From Campylobacterales bacterium (lineage in GTDB: Bacteria > Campylobacterota > Campylobacteria > Campylobacterales > QNZT01), in assembly GCA_015489185.1 (NCBI GenBank), contig WGAE01000259.1:1-22602 (forward strand): DNA of 22,602 bases. Direction: 5' to 3'. Position numbers and translations under genes: made by a program. Shown piece by piece: positions 8,334 through 15,079 of the stretch (position 1 is its first letter; the number at the start of each line of letters is the position of its first letter). The notes below the pieces were generated by a model. The model made no database searches. It was given only the letters and a program-made list of their open reading frames with translations, and was not told the origin of the DNA.

Positions 8334-8366
8334 AACGAACGGTTAATATTTAACCGTTCGTTTTAT
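8334..8366 (+). terminator. Strong terminator of the small RNA, shared with the lipoprotein gene end
   Basis: A perfect 13-bp stem (AACGAACGGTTAA at 8334-8346 with TTAACCGTTCGTT at 8350-8362) closes the loop TAT and runs into TTTTATTATAAT. On the opposite strand it begins just after the stop of the lipoprotein gene (8366) and is followed by TTTACTTTC, so it may work in both directions, more weakly on the minus strand. Confidence 0.85.
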
Positions 8367-8908
8367 TATAATGTATTTATTTTTTCTTCATCCGGTATTT
8401 TGATCGAAGAGCGTTTACGTTTTTTATATCTGCGATGGGAAGGTGCTCGATACCCGTCTTTGTTTTTGGTTGATTTCTTCTCTGAATATTTTGATTGCAA
8501 CCGGTTCTCTTTCAGTTCGACATATTTGATCAGATAATTTCCTTTGACATAGATACGATAGTCGCCGTTATATGCTTTCTTCTGAATATTTTTGTTGTAG
8601 TAGAAAATGACAGGTTTGTGCGTAACGTGGTCGATGAAAGTGTACATATAGAGATTGAAATCTCTGTCAAGTCGTACCGAAACGATTTTACCGCGGTAGC
8701 TTTGTACCTTATTGAGGTCATGTGAAGCACTTTGACTGGAGCCGGTTACGAGAATCGGTGCCTTCGGATCTTTACCTACGGTGCTCTTAAACTGTCCTTC
8801 TGCTTTGATTACTTTGTTTTCTGCGAAGATGTCTTCGATATATTCGCTTGTTTTCGTACTGCATCCGCTGAAAAAAGAGAGTAATGCCATGAAGAGAAGG
8901 TATCTCAC
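8366..8908 (-). CDS. Putative lipoprotein with basic C-terminal tail
   Basis: This predicted protein of 180 residues begins with a short lipoprotein signal: GTG start, VRYLLFMALLSFFSGC, with Cys16 as the likely lipidated residue. I chose the GTG at 8908 because it overlaps the ribD stop as GTGA and has AAAGGA six bases upstream. The ATG at 8938 would lie within ribD without a clear ribosome site. After the signal come a polar region, a probable small beta-rich domain (about residues 60-125, with YRGKIVSVRLDRDFNLYMYT and GDYRIYVKGNYLIKYVEL), and a highly basic tail with RRYKKRKR. Such a tail could contact peptidoglycan, lipopolysaccharide or another acidic surface, but this is an inference. 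I do not recognise the family. It is the last gene of the infB-ribD run. Confidence 0.7.
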   Translation of the reverse strand: MRYLLFMALLSFFSGCSTKTSEYIEDIFAENKVIKAEGQFKSTVGKDPKAPILVTGSSQSASHDLNKVQSYRGKIVSVRLDRDFNLYMYTFIDHVTHKPVIFYYNKNIQKKAYNGDYRIYVKGNYLIKYVELKENRLQSKYSEKKSTKNKDGYRAPSHRRYKKRKRSSIKIPDEEKINTL

Positions 8909-9933
8909 TGATTGTCCTTTTGCATATTTTGGAACCATGCTATTGTATCAGAAGAATTGTTGTAAGAATGTAAACTTTTCAAATTAGCATTAAGGTCGAT
9001 TGTATATCCTTCTCTGAAATGTGGTGCGGTGAAGAATAAATAGTAGTCAACAAGCGACCGGGTTTTTGCAAACATGCCGGCACCGCCTTCGATCATAATG
9101 TTTTTGTAATTTTTCAGGCGGGAGAAGCTGTTTTCGATGAAAACTTCTCTTCCCGACACATGAAAGAGCGGAATGTTGCGATCGATGGTGTTAGGATTGC
9201 GTGTGTAGATCAGAATATCCGGAACTTGTTTACTTTGTACAAGGCGTGCATCGAGTCTCGGGCGATCGATACGCACCGTATCACCCCCGATGACCAGCAG
9301 ATCAATTTTTGTGCGGATACGGTGTACCAGTTTACGTGATTCCAAAGAGCTGACATTTTTTCCGCTGATGGTTCCGTTTTGAAACTTGGCGAGTTTGAAA
9401 AAAACAAAAGGGATATTGTTTTGCCAGTTGTGAAAGGGATAAAGCAGAGCGTCACACTGCTCTTTCAAAACATCTTCAACAACTGTGACGTTGGATTTGC
9501 GCTTTAAAAGTGTACATCCACCGGAGGCTTTGGGGTTTGGATCTTGTGTTCCGATAACGATGGTTGAAAAACCGAGTGCATCGAGCAGGTGTGCACAGGG
9601 AGGTGTCTTTCCATGATGAGTGCACGGTTCAAGGGTGACGTAGATGGTTGCACCTTGAAAAGCATTTGTGTACCTATTGCAAAGATAATCGTATTGTTGC
9701 TGTGGAGTGGTATAGTGATCGATCTGTTTGTCTCCCTGTACCCGGACGGCTTCTGTGACCGCCAGCAGTTCCGCATGCGGCTTACCCGCTTCATGATGTG
9801 CGGCGATTGAGACGATTTTGCCGTGTTTGTCTAAAATTACGGCGCCGACAGGTGGATTTGGATAGGTCAGTGTCTGATATTTCCACGCTTCATGAAGCGC
9901 AAGACGCATATAAAAATCGTGATCGATCACCAT
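8905..9933 (-). CDS. ribD: Riboflavin biosynthesis deaminase/reductase RibD
   Basis: RibD carries out two riboflavin steps: deamination of the GTP-derived pyrimidine and NADPH-dependent reduction of its ribosyl side chain. The N-terminal cytidine-deaminase-like domain has YPNPPVGAVI, the HAE motif (H53, E55) and TLEPCTHHGKTPPC with C104 and C113, so all zinc ligands and the catalytic Glu are present. The C-terminal reductase domain (about 165-342) shows FFKLAKFQNGTISG, VIGGDTVRIDRPRLDARL and MIEGGAGMF. At 342 residues it is slightly short, with a trimmed reductase end. H53 and C104 are 51 residues apart, against about 25 in E. coli RibD, because of a Gln/Tyr-rich insert (about residues 68-93). 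The start ATG overlaps the rimP stop by seven bases, so it is translated with rimP. Confidence 0.95.
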   Translation of the reverse strand: MVIDHDFYMRLALHEAWKYQTLTYPNPPVGAVILDKHGKIVSIAAHHEAGKPHAELLAVTEAVRVQGDKQIDHYTTPQQQYDYLCNRYTNAFQGATIYVTLEPCTHHGKTPPCAHLLDALGFSTIVIGTQDPNPKASGGCTLLKRKSNVTVVEDVLKEQCDALLYPFHNWQNNIPFVFFKLAKFQNGTISGKNVSSLESRKLVHRIRTKIDLLVIGGDTVRIDRPRLDARLVQSKQVPDILIYTRNPNTIDRNIPLFHVSGREVFIENSFSRLKNYKNIMIEGGAGMFAKTRSLVDYYLFFTAPHFREGYTIDLNANLKSLHSYNNSSDTIAWFQNMQKDNQ

Positions 9934-10358
9934 TCGAAATAGGTTTTTGCTTTGGTGACGTCCCCAAAAGGGATCGATTTTTCCGTTTTTTCTTTTTTAT
10001 CGTAAAGTTTGAGTATGTCATTTTCGACACCGAGCAGTTTTGCTTTGAGTTTTGTACCGTCGGAGAGTTTAAGTTTGACCAGTTCACCCACGGAGTGGCG
10101 AAAGTGGTCCAGTGTGCGTAACGGACGGTCGACGCCGGGGGAGCTTACTTCCAGAAAATATTCCCCCTCCACAGGCGGTTCAAGATCAAAAAGCGGTGAG
10201 AGAATATTGGTTACTTCGGTACATTTATCCAGGGTAATCGGCGTATCCGCAGTGATATAGACACGGTATATTTTATGGTCGTTTTCGGTAACCAGTTCGG
10301 TATCGTACAATGTTACGCCGCAATCTTTCAAAAGATTTTCGAGGGTTGCTCTATCCAT
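9927..10358 (-). CDS. rimP: Ribosome maturation factor RimP
   Basis: RimP helps assemble the 30S ribosomal subunit, acting early with uS12 and other proteins of the central pseudoknot region. The 143-residue length is typical. The key family stretch LEVSSPGVDRPLRTLDHFRHSVGE is present, followed by the small SH3-like C-terminal domain (VKLKLSDGTKLKAKLLGVE). It overlaps rbfA upstream by eight bases and ribD downstream by seven, which implies coupled translation in a ribosome-assembly cluster. Confidence 0.95.
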   Translation of the reverse strand: MDRATLENLLKDCGVTLYDTELVTENDHKIYRVYITADTPITLDKCTEVTNILSPLFDLEPPVEGEYFLEVSSPGVDRPLRTLDHFRHSVGELVKLKLSDGTKLKAKLLGVENDILKLYDKKEKTEKSIPFGDVTKAKTYFEW

Positions 10359-10716
10359 TCGATTTTCCCAACTCTTTTTCTATCTGTGCGAAGAGCGCAT
10401 CCATTCTGTTTTGTTCCTGTAGGGAGTGGTCAAATTTGAAGTGAAACTTCGGACAGCGGTACCACCCCTCGGCTTGCTTACAGTAGTTTTCGAGATAGCC
10501 GCTTGCTTTTTGCAGTTGCGATATGATATACGCCTCCTCTTCAGGATCGACGAAAGAGGGGTCAAGGTAGACGTTTGCGTCATATTTCCCCCGGCTGCAC
10601 TCGACACGTATGACCGGTATATTGTTGATACGCTCGTCCGAAAGCCCGCTGATCGCTTCGGGAACCAGCTCTCTGAGTACCGATTCGACACGCTGCAGTT
10701 TAATACTTTTTGCCAC
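10351..10716 (-). CDS. rbfA: 30S ribosome-binding factor RbfA
   Basis: RbfA binds the immature 30S subunit and supports late 16S rRNA 5'-end processing. The 121-residue protein has the expected KH-like fold pattern: an N-terminal helix (KLQRVESVLRELVPEAIS), a strand region (IPVIRVECSRGKYDANVYLDP), a helix, and the C-terminal strand CPKFHFKFDHS. The start is a GTG at 10716 with GGAG six bases upstream, where the GGAG overlaps the last codons of infB. The gap to the infB stop is three bases. Confidence 0.94.
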   Translation of the reverse strand: MAKSIKLQRVESVLRELVPEAISGLSDERINNIPVIRVECSRGKYDANVYLDPSFVDPEEEAYIISQLQKASGYLENYCKQAEGWYRCPKFHFKFDHSLQEQNRMDALFAQIEKELGKSNG

Positions 10717-10719
10717 GTT

Positions 10720-13437
10720 TTACTCCAGTGTCGCTTTCTCTTCGACCAGTTTGAAGCTCTCAAGATAGTCTCCGGGGCGTACATCGTTATAGCCTTCTAC
10801 ACCGATACCGCATTCGTATCCTTTGGCAACTTCACGCACATCGTCTTTGAAGCGTTTGAGCGAGGAGACCTCTCCTTCGTAAATGACCACACCGTCGCGA
10901 ATTACACGTACTTTCGCACCGCGGTTGATGACACCGTCGGTAACGATTGCACCGGCAACAAGACCGATTTTTGGAACTTTGAAGACTTCGCGTACTTCCG
11001 CCTGACCAAGTTGTTCTTCTCGAACGACCGGAGAGAGCAGACCGCCCAGCAGACTCTTGACGTCGTCGATCAGGTCGTAGATGACATTGTATGTCTTGAC
11101 GGTAATACCGGACTTTTTCGCTTTCTCTTTGATACTACCGGTAGGGCGTACGTTAAAACCGAGAATGATCGCGTTTTCACTCGCTTCGGCAAGTATCAGA
11201 TCACTTTCGGTGATACCACCGACACCGGAACTGATAATATCTACCTTCACCTCTTCATTACGCAGTTTTTCAAGGCTTCCTTTGATTGCTTCCAGACTAC
11301 CTGCCACATCTGCTTTGAGAATAACCGGCAGTGATTTGATCTGTCCTTCCGCAATTTTTGCACCCAACTCTTCGAGCGTGACTTTTGTCGACTTGGAGAG
11401 CTCTTTCTGGCGAATATATTCGGCACGTTTTTGTGCATATTCTCGTGCGACTTTATCACTTTCAACTGCCATCAGGGTGTCACCCGCGTTGGGAACTTCA
11501 CTCAGACCGACGACGACACCGGGGTATCCCGGAAGCACCTCTTTGAGATTTTTGCCGTCTTCGTTCAGCAGTGCCCTGACTTTACCGTGTGCGATACCGC
11601 AGACGATGGTATCGCCCACATGAAGTGTTCCGTTTCGCACGATGACTGTTGCGACGGGACCGCGACCCTTTTCGAGTGAACTTTCGATCACAAACGCTTT
11701 GGCGCGTGCGGTTTTGTCCGCTTTGAGTTCAAGCAGTTCCGCCTGAAGCAGCAACACTTCAAGCAGTTCATCGATACCTTCACCTGTCATCGAAGAGACA
11801 TTGACAAATTCATACTCTCCACCCCAGTCGACCGGCGTGACACCAAGCTCTGCCAGTCCAGCTTTGGCAAGGTCGGGGTTTGCGTCAGGTTTGTCGATCT
11901 TCGTAATCGCGACGATGAAAGGAACATTTGCCGCACGTGCGTGTTCGATTGCCTCTTTGGTTTGCGGTTTTACTCCGTCATCTGCCGCGACAACAATAAC
12001 CGCAATATCAGTTACCTGCGCACCGCGTGAACGCATTTCGGTAAAGGCGGCGTGTCCTGGTGTGTCGATAAAGGTGATCGGTTGACCGTTTTTTTCGACC
12101 GTGTAGGCACCGATATGCTGTGTGATACCTCCCGCTTCACCCTCTGTCACTTTGGTAGAGCGGATACGATCCAGAAGCGATGTCTTACCATGGTCGACAT
12201 GTCCCATAATCGTAATGACCGGCGGTCTCGGCTCTGCGGCTTCCGGATTGATCTCATACTCTTTTTCGTAGTCAAATTCATCAAGCGGATTGATTGTCGT
12301 TACCTCTACGTCGAATTCATCCGCCAAAATCTCAATGGCGTCTTTTTCCAGGAAATCGTTTTTGGTAACCATCATACCCAGTGAGAAAAGTACTTTGATG
12401 ACGTCGCTGACAGGGCGTCCGACTTTCTCCGCAAATTCGTACACCCTGATATCTTCCGGTATTTCAATATGATCCACTTGTCGGTTACCTTCTTCCTCTT
12501 TTTTTCTTCGTTTTTTTCGTTTCGATTTTCTGCTGATGCCACGCTGTTGTACGAAAGATGTATTGCGTGTCGTGCGAATATTGGTCGCTTCGAATTTTTT
12601 CTTTCTGCGTTGTTGTTCCTTCTCTTTTTCCTCTTTATCTTCGAGGTCGAAGCTGAAATCATGAAGTACGACCATATCGTCTTCACTCAGAATTTCAATA
12701 TTGGCAATATCCCCTTGTGTAAAAATATCCAGCTTTTCAGAAGTGGATTGTTTGCTTGTCGGAGGTGTCTTTTTCGCTTTTTTCTTTTTCTTCGTTACAC
12801 CTTCAACGATACCCGGCATTGCGGTTTGGGTCGGAGTCGACTGTTCGCTTGTCTCTTTTTGCGGACGTTTTTTCTTGACGATCATGATTCCGCGTCTTTT
12901 TTTCAGGCTCTTTGCCACCGGCGCAATACTCTCTTTGCTCTCCTCTTTGAGAGGTGCCTCTTTTTTTTCGACTTTTTGAGTTGTCTTCGTTTCAGCAGAC
13001 AGAGCTTTTGCTTCCGGAGTTTGCGGTTCAGGCGCCTCTTCTTTTGCAGGTGCAACCGTCTCTTTCTCAACTGCGGTCGGTTTGGCTACCTTTTGGATCT
13101 GACGCTTTTTCGGTTTTGTTGCGGCGGTTTTCTTCTCTTCCGCCTTCGTTTCGGCCGTTTCGACACTTGTCTTTTCTTTTGCAGGAGTTTCTTTCGGTTC
13201 TTTCTTCTCCTCTTGTGCGGCGGGTTCGCTCTTTGGTTTTTTGGCTTTTTCGGCACTTTTTTTCTTTTGCGGCGCTTCTCCCGTCAAAATGTAGTTGGCC
13301 AATATTTCGGCGTCTGCGATACTGATTGCGCTGTTGGCGGCTTTTGCCGGCAGTTCCAGTTCCTTGGCTTTGCTCAAAACCTCTTTCGTTTCGATACCAA
13401 GTTCCTGCGCAACTTCGCTGATACGAACTTTATCCAT
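10720..13437 (-). CDS. infB: Translation initiation factor IF-2
   Basis: IF-2 is the GTPase that brings fMet-tRNA to the 30S subunit and promotes 50S joining. The 905-residue protein has an N-terminal IF2_N helix domain (VRISEVAQELGIETKEVL), a long low-complexity region rich in Lys, Glu, Ala and Pro (about 55-350) that includes very basic stretches, and a second IF2_N-like domain (about 335-385). The GTPase domain then follows with G1 GHVDHGKT (G412-T419), G3 DTPGHAAF and G5 SSMTG, and domains II to IV complete the protein. The G4 motif reads TKID (T512-D515) instead of the usual NKxD. The ATG at 13437 overlaps the end of ylxR by eight bases, and GGAG lies at a good distance upstream within ylxR. 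Confidence 0.98.
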   Translation of the reverse strand: MDKVRISEVAQELGIETKEVLSKAKELELPAKAANSAISIADAEILANYILTGEAPQKKKSAEKAKKPKSEPAAQEEKKEPKETPAKEKTSVETAETKAEEKKTAATKPKKRQIQKVAKPTAVEKETVAPAKEEAPEPQTPEAKALSAETKTTQKVEKKEAPLKEESKESIAPVAKSLKKRRGIMIVKKKRPQKETSEQSTPTQTAMPGIVEGVTKKKKKAKKTPPTSKQSTSEKLDIFTQGDIANIEILSEDDMVVLHDFSFDLEDKEEKEKEQQRRKKKFEATNIRTTRNTSFVQQRGISRKSKRKKRRKKEEEGNRQVDHIEIPEDIRVYEFAEKVGRPVSDVIKVLFSLGMMVTKNDFLEKDAIEILADEFDVEVTTINPLDEFDYEKEYEINPEAAEPRPPVITIMGHVDHGKTSLLDRIRSTKVTEGEAGGITQHIGAYTVEKNGQPITFIDTPGHAAFTEMRSRGAQVTDIAVIVVAADDGVKPQTKEAIEHARAANVPFIVAITKIDKPDANPDLAKAGLAELGVTPVDWGGEYEFVNVSSMTGEGIDELLEVLLLQAELLELKADKTARAKAFVIESSLEKGRGPVATVIVRNGTLHVGDTIVCGIAHGKVRALLNEDGKNLKEVLPGYPGVVVGLSEVPNAGDTLMAVESDKVAREYAQKRAEYIRQKELSKSTKVTLEELGAKIAEGQIKSLPVILKADVAGSLEAIKGSLEKLRNEEVKVDIISSGVGGITESDLILAEASENAIILGFNVRPTGSIKEKAKKSGITVKTYNVIYDLIDDVKSLLGGLLSPVVREEQLGQAEVREVFKVPKIGLVAGAIVTDGVINRGAKVRVIRDGVVIYEGEVSSLKRFKDDVREVAKGYECGIGVEGYNDVRPGDYLESFKLVEEKATLE

Positions 13438-13663
13438 ATAATAAACTCTCCAAATCTGTAATTTTAATCTCTTTTTTACACGCTCTCGATAGCGCTTTCA
13501 AAAGTTTTTTCTCTTTTAACGTGGAACATTCGCGACAGAGGTAAAAACTTCTGCCTTCACCTGTGAAATAACGCAGCGAATGATCGATACACTGCAATCT
13601 GGTAAGCTCATTCCGGGGTAGTCTCTCTCTGCAGCAAATGCACATCCTGATGGGATTTTTCAT
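13430..13663 (-). CDS. ylxR: YlxR/RnpM-type RNA-binding protein (DUF448)
   Basis: This 77-residue protein has the YlxR layout: RMCICCRERLPRNEL near the start, GEGRSFYLCREC in the middle, and a basic helical end. The two CxxC pairs (MCICC and LCREC) resemble zinc-knuckle forms of the family. The usual GRGAYLC reads GRSFYLC here. Related YlxR proteins bind RNA, and the Bacillus protein has been reported to modulate RNase P. Placement just before infB is the usual one. I chose the ATG at 13663. The longer frame to 13816 runs into thrB and carries no YlxR similarity. The start has no obvious Shine-Dalgarno and lies about 10-14 bases after the predicted transcription start. Confidence 0.88.
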   Translation of the reverse strand: MKNPIRMCICCRERLPRNELTRLQCIDHSLRYFTGEGRSFYLCRECSTLKEKKLLKALSRACKKEIKITDLESLLYG

Positions 13664-13681
13664 AGTTAAATAATTTTGTAC

Positions 13682-13687
13682 ATTATA
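13682..13687 (-). promoter_or_regulatory. Candidate promoter (-10) for the ylxR-infB operon
   Basis: On the minus strand a perfect TATAAT lies 18 bases before the ylxR ATG, in the 46-base gap after thrB. Transcription would begin at about 13672-13677, leaving a leader of only about 10-14 bases. It would give the translation genes a promoter independent of the envelope genes upstream. Confidence 0.55.
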
Positions 13688-13709
13688 ATAATTTACCTTA
13701 AAGAAACTA

Positions 13710-14594
13710 TTAATTTCCGAACTTATAGCCGATATTGTTGAAATTATAAGTCTCCACCCGAAATTGCGGGAATTTCTCCCGAAGTTTACGTTGCAGATAT
13801 GCCGCGTCATCGGCATATGTCATGTTAAAAAAAGATGAACCGCTTCCGGAGAGTGTGCTCATGAGCGCACCGTTTAGCAGCGCGGTTTTTTGGACTTCGA
13901 AAAGCTCTTTCATCTGTTTCATACGTGTATTTTGGTGCATCATATCTTCAGATGCGATCCGCAATGATTTCCAGTCTTCGTTGAAAAATGCCGCCGTGAG
14001 CACCGCCGCATGTGAAACGTTGAAAACCGTCTTTTGCATCGAATAATTTTTCGGAAGTTTTGAGCGTGACTGGTTGGTGGACATCGGACGGTTGGGAATG
14101 ACCATAACGGCTTTCAGATAATCCGGAATCTCTTTTTTCTGTGTCAGTACCTTTTCGTTTTTGATCGTCAGTGACGCGGTAAAACCACCGTGTACTGCAG
14201 GTGCGATATTATCGGGATGCGGTTCATAAAAGAGCGCTTTATTAAGGATTGCGTCGCGTGAAAGTTCGACGCCCGCCATTTTGTATGCGCTGGCGATTGC
14301 CGCGACGATTACCGCCGAAGAACTGCCCAGCCCTCTGGAAAAGGGGATATTGTTGTGAAATTCGAAACGAAAACTGTCGCGTCTGCCGACAAGTTTGATA
14401 TAAAAGTTGTAGAAGATGTTTACGAATTGGTTGTTGGTGCGCAGTTTCGGTTTATTTGCCCCTTCACCCTTAATCGCGATCGATACAAAATTGGACTCTT
14501 TGACAATGATATGGTTGGTTAAATCAAGCGCCAGCCCGAGTGTATCGAATCCCGGTCCGAGATTTGCGCTGGTTGCGGGTACGTCTATCGTCAA
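13710..14594 (-). CDS. thrB: Homoserine kinase
   Basis: ThrB phosphorylates homoserine with ATP in threonine synthesis. The 294-residue protein shows GHMP-kinase motif 1 (VPATSANLGPGFDTLGLAL), the ATP-binding motif 2 (PFSRGLGSSSAVIVAAI) and motif 3 (ALMSTLSGSGSSFF), in the right order and spacing. The start is a TTG at 14594 preceded by AGAGGAAG at good distance, and no nearby ATG fits. It follows tsaB by 14 bases. No other threonine gene is in the window. Confidence 0.95.
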   Translation of the reverse strand: MTIDVPATSANLGPGFDTLGLALDLTNHIIVKESNFVSIAIKGEGANKPKLRTNNQFVNIFYNFYIKLVGRRDSFRFEFHNNIPFSRGLGSSSAVIVAAIASAYKMAGVELSRDAILNKALFYEPHPDNIAPAVHGGFTASLTIKNEKVLTQKKEIPDYLKAVMVIPNRPMSTNQSRSKLPKNYSMQKTVFNVSHAAVLTAAFFNEDWKSLRIASEDMMHQNTRMKQMKELFEVQKTALLNGALMSTLSGSGSSFFNMTYADDAAYLQRKLREKFPQFRVETYNFNNIGYKFGN

Positions 14595-14608
14595 AATCTG
14601 CTTCCTCT

Positions 14609-15079
14609 TTAAACTGCCGGTAAAATATAGAGTGGTTCTGTCTCTTCCGTGAAAATTTTTTTATCCAGAATTTTTGGAAGGGCAAAAGGTTTTATACTTT
14701 GCTGAGTCACATCCACTTTTTGCGTCGTAATCATACCATTTTCTTTACAAAAATAAAGTGAACCGACCGCTTTGATGGGGCTGTTTTCATTGAAAGCAAA
14801 GCCGTCTGTTGCCAAAAGTGGCACATCGAGTGCAATACTGACGGTTTTTAGATAAAGGTATGTAACTTTAATCGCCATAAAGCTGCCGGGACCTCTGGCG
14901 AAAAAGAGATTTTGCGGTCGATAATGTTTGAAAAGTCTTTGCATCACTTCAGGCAGTGCTTCACTTGTTTTACGCGAATCTTCGTGGGTTTCGATCAGGC
15001 GGTTGTCTTCGTAGACGCCTACGAGCAGTGGAGATATCAAGGAGATGACGAGAATATCGACCGGTTTTTGGACAGACAC
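14609..15079 (-). CDS. tsaB: tRNA t6A synthesis protein TsaB (short form)
   Basis: TsaB is the inactive ASKHA-fold partner of TsaD in making N6-threonylcarbamoyl-adenosine at position 37 of tRNAs that read ANN codons. This version has only 156 residues, against about 230 in E. coli. The recognisable stretch is ARGPGSFMAIKVTYLYLKT, which corresponds to the usual GPGSFTGLR block but is degenerate. The N-terminal strand reads DILVISLISPLLVGVYE. The short C-terminus and weak motifs make this an assignment by fold pattern and by position (lpxC-tsaB-thrB order as in Campylobacter). The GTG start at 15079 directly follows the lpxC TAA, so expression depends on lpxC translation. Confidence 0.8.
   Translation of the reverse strand: MSVQKPVDILVISLISPLLVGVYEDNRLIETHEDSRKTSEALPEVMQRLFKHYRPQNLFFARGPGSFMAIKVTYLYLKTVSIALDVPLLATDGFAFNENSPIKAVGSLYFCKENGMITTQKVDVTQQSIKPFALPKILDKKIFTEETEPLYILPAV

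Larger units (their letters stand above)
8201..8366 (+). ncRNA. Candidate structured small RNA (possibly with tiny ORFs)
   Basis: The stretch between a perfect TATAAT (8189-8194) and a strong terminator (8334-8365) would give an RNA of about 165 nt. Hairpin 1 pairs GTAAGCCGGCG (8206-8216) with CGCCGACTTAC (8227-8237), with one C-A mismatch and the loop CCTCCGCAAA. CCTCC is the anti-Shine-Dalgarno sequence. Hairpin 2 pairs TGTTTCA with TGAAACA around the C-rich loop AGACCCGCATCA. A third pairing, GTTTACT (8303-8309) with AGTAAAC (8330-8336), slightly overlaps the left arm of the terminator. Inside lie overlapping tiny ORFs: MFQDPHHETLQFKRSVE (8245-8298), whose TGA overlaps the ATG of MNLFTLKV (8295-8321) as ATGA, and a 29-codon frame at 8264-8353. 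Only MNLFTLKV has a good ribosome site (AAAAGGAG). I could not match it to 6S RNA, tmRNA, SRP RNA or RNase P RNA. The class is unknown. Confidence 0.5.

Noticed and set aside
8201..8366. Assignment of the candidate RNA to 6S RNA, tmRNA, SRP RNA or RNase P RNA
   Set aside because: The 5' and 3' ends do not pair into a long closing stem, there is no tRNA-like CCA end or tag frame, no SRP GGAAG loop motif, and it is too short for RNase P RNA.
10426..11334. A 302-codon plus-strand frame across rbfA and infB
   Set aside because: Antisense to two well supported genes, with no family features.
12469..13461. A 330-codon plus-strand frame, extremely rich in Phe, Arg and Cys
   Set aside because: It is the opposite strand of the Lys/Glu-rich N-terminal region of IF-2; the codon pattern explains the odd composition.
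13664..13816. Longer N-terminal extension of ylxR
   Set aside because: It overlaps thrB, crosses the predicted promoter and carries no YlxR features.
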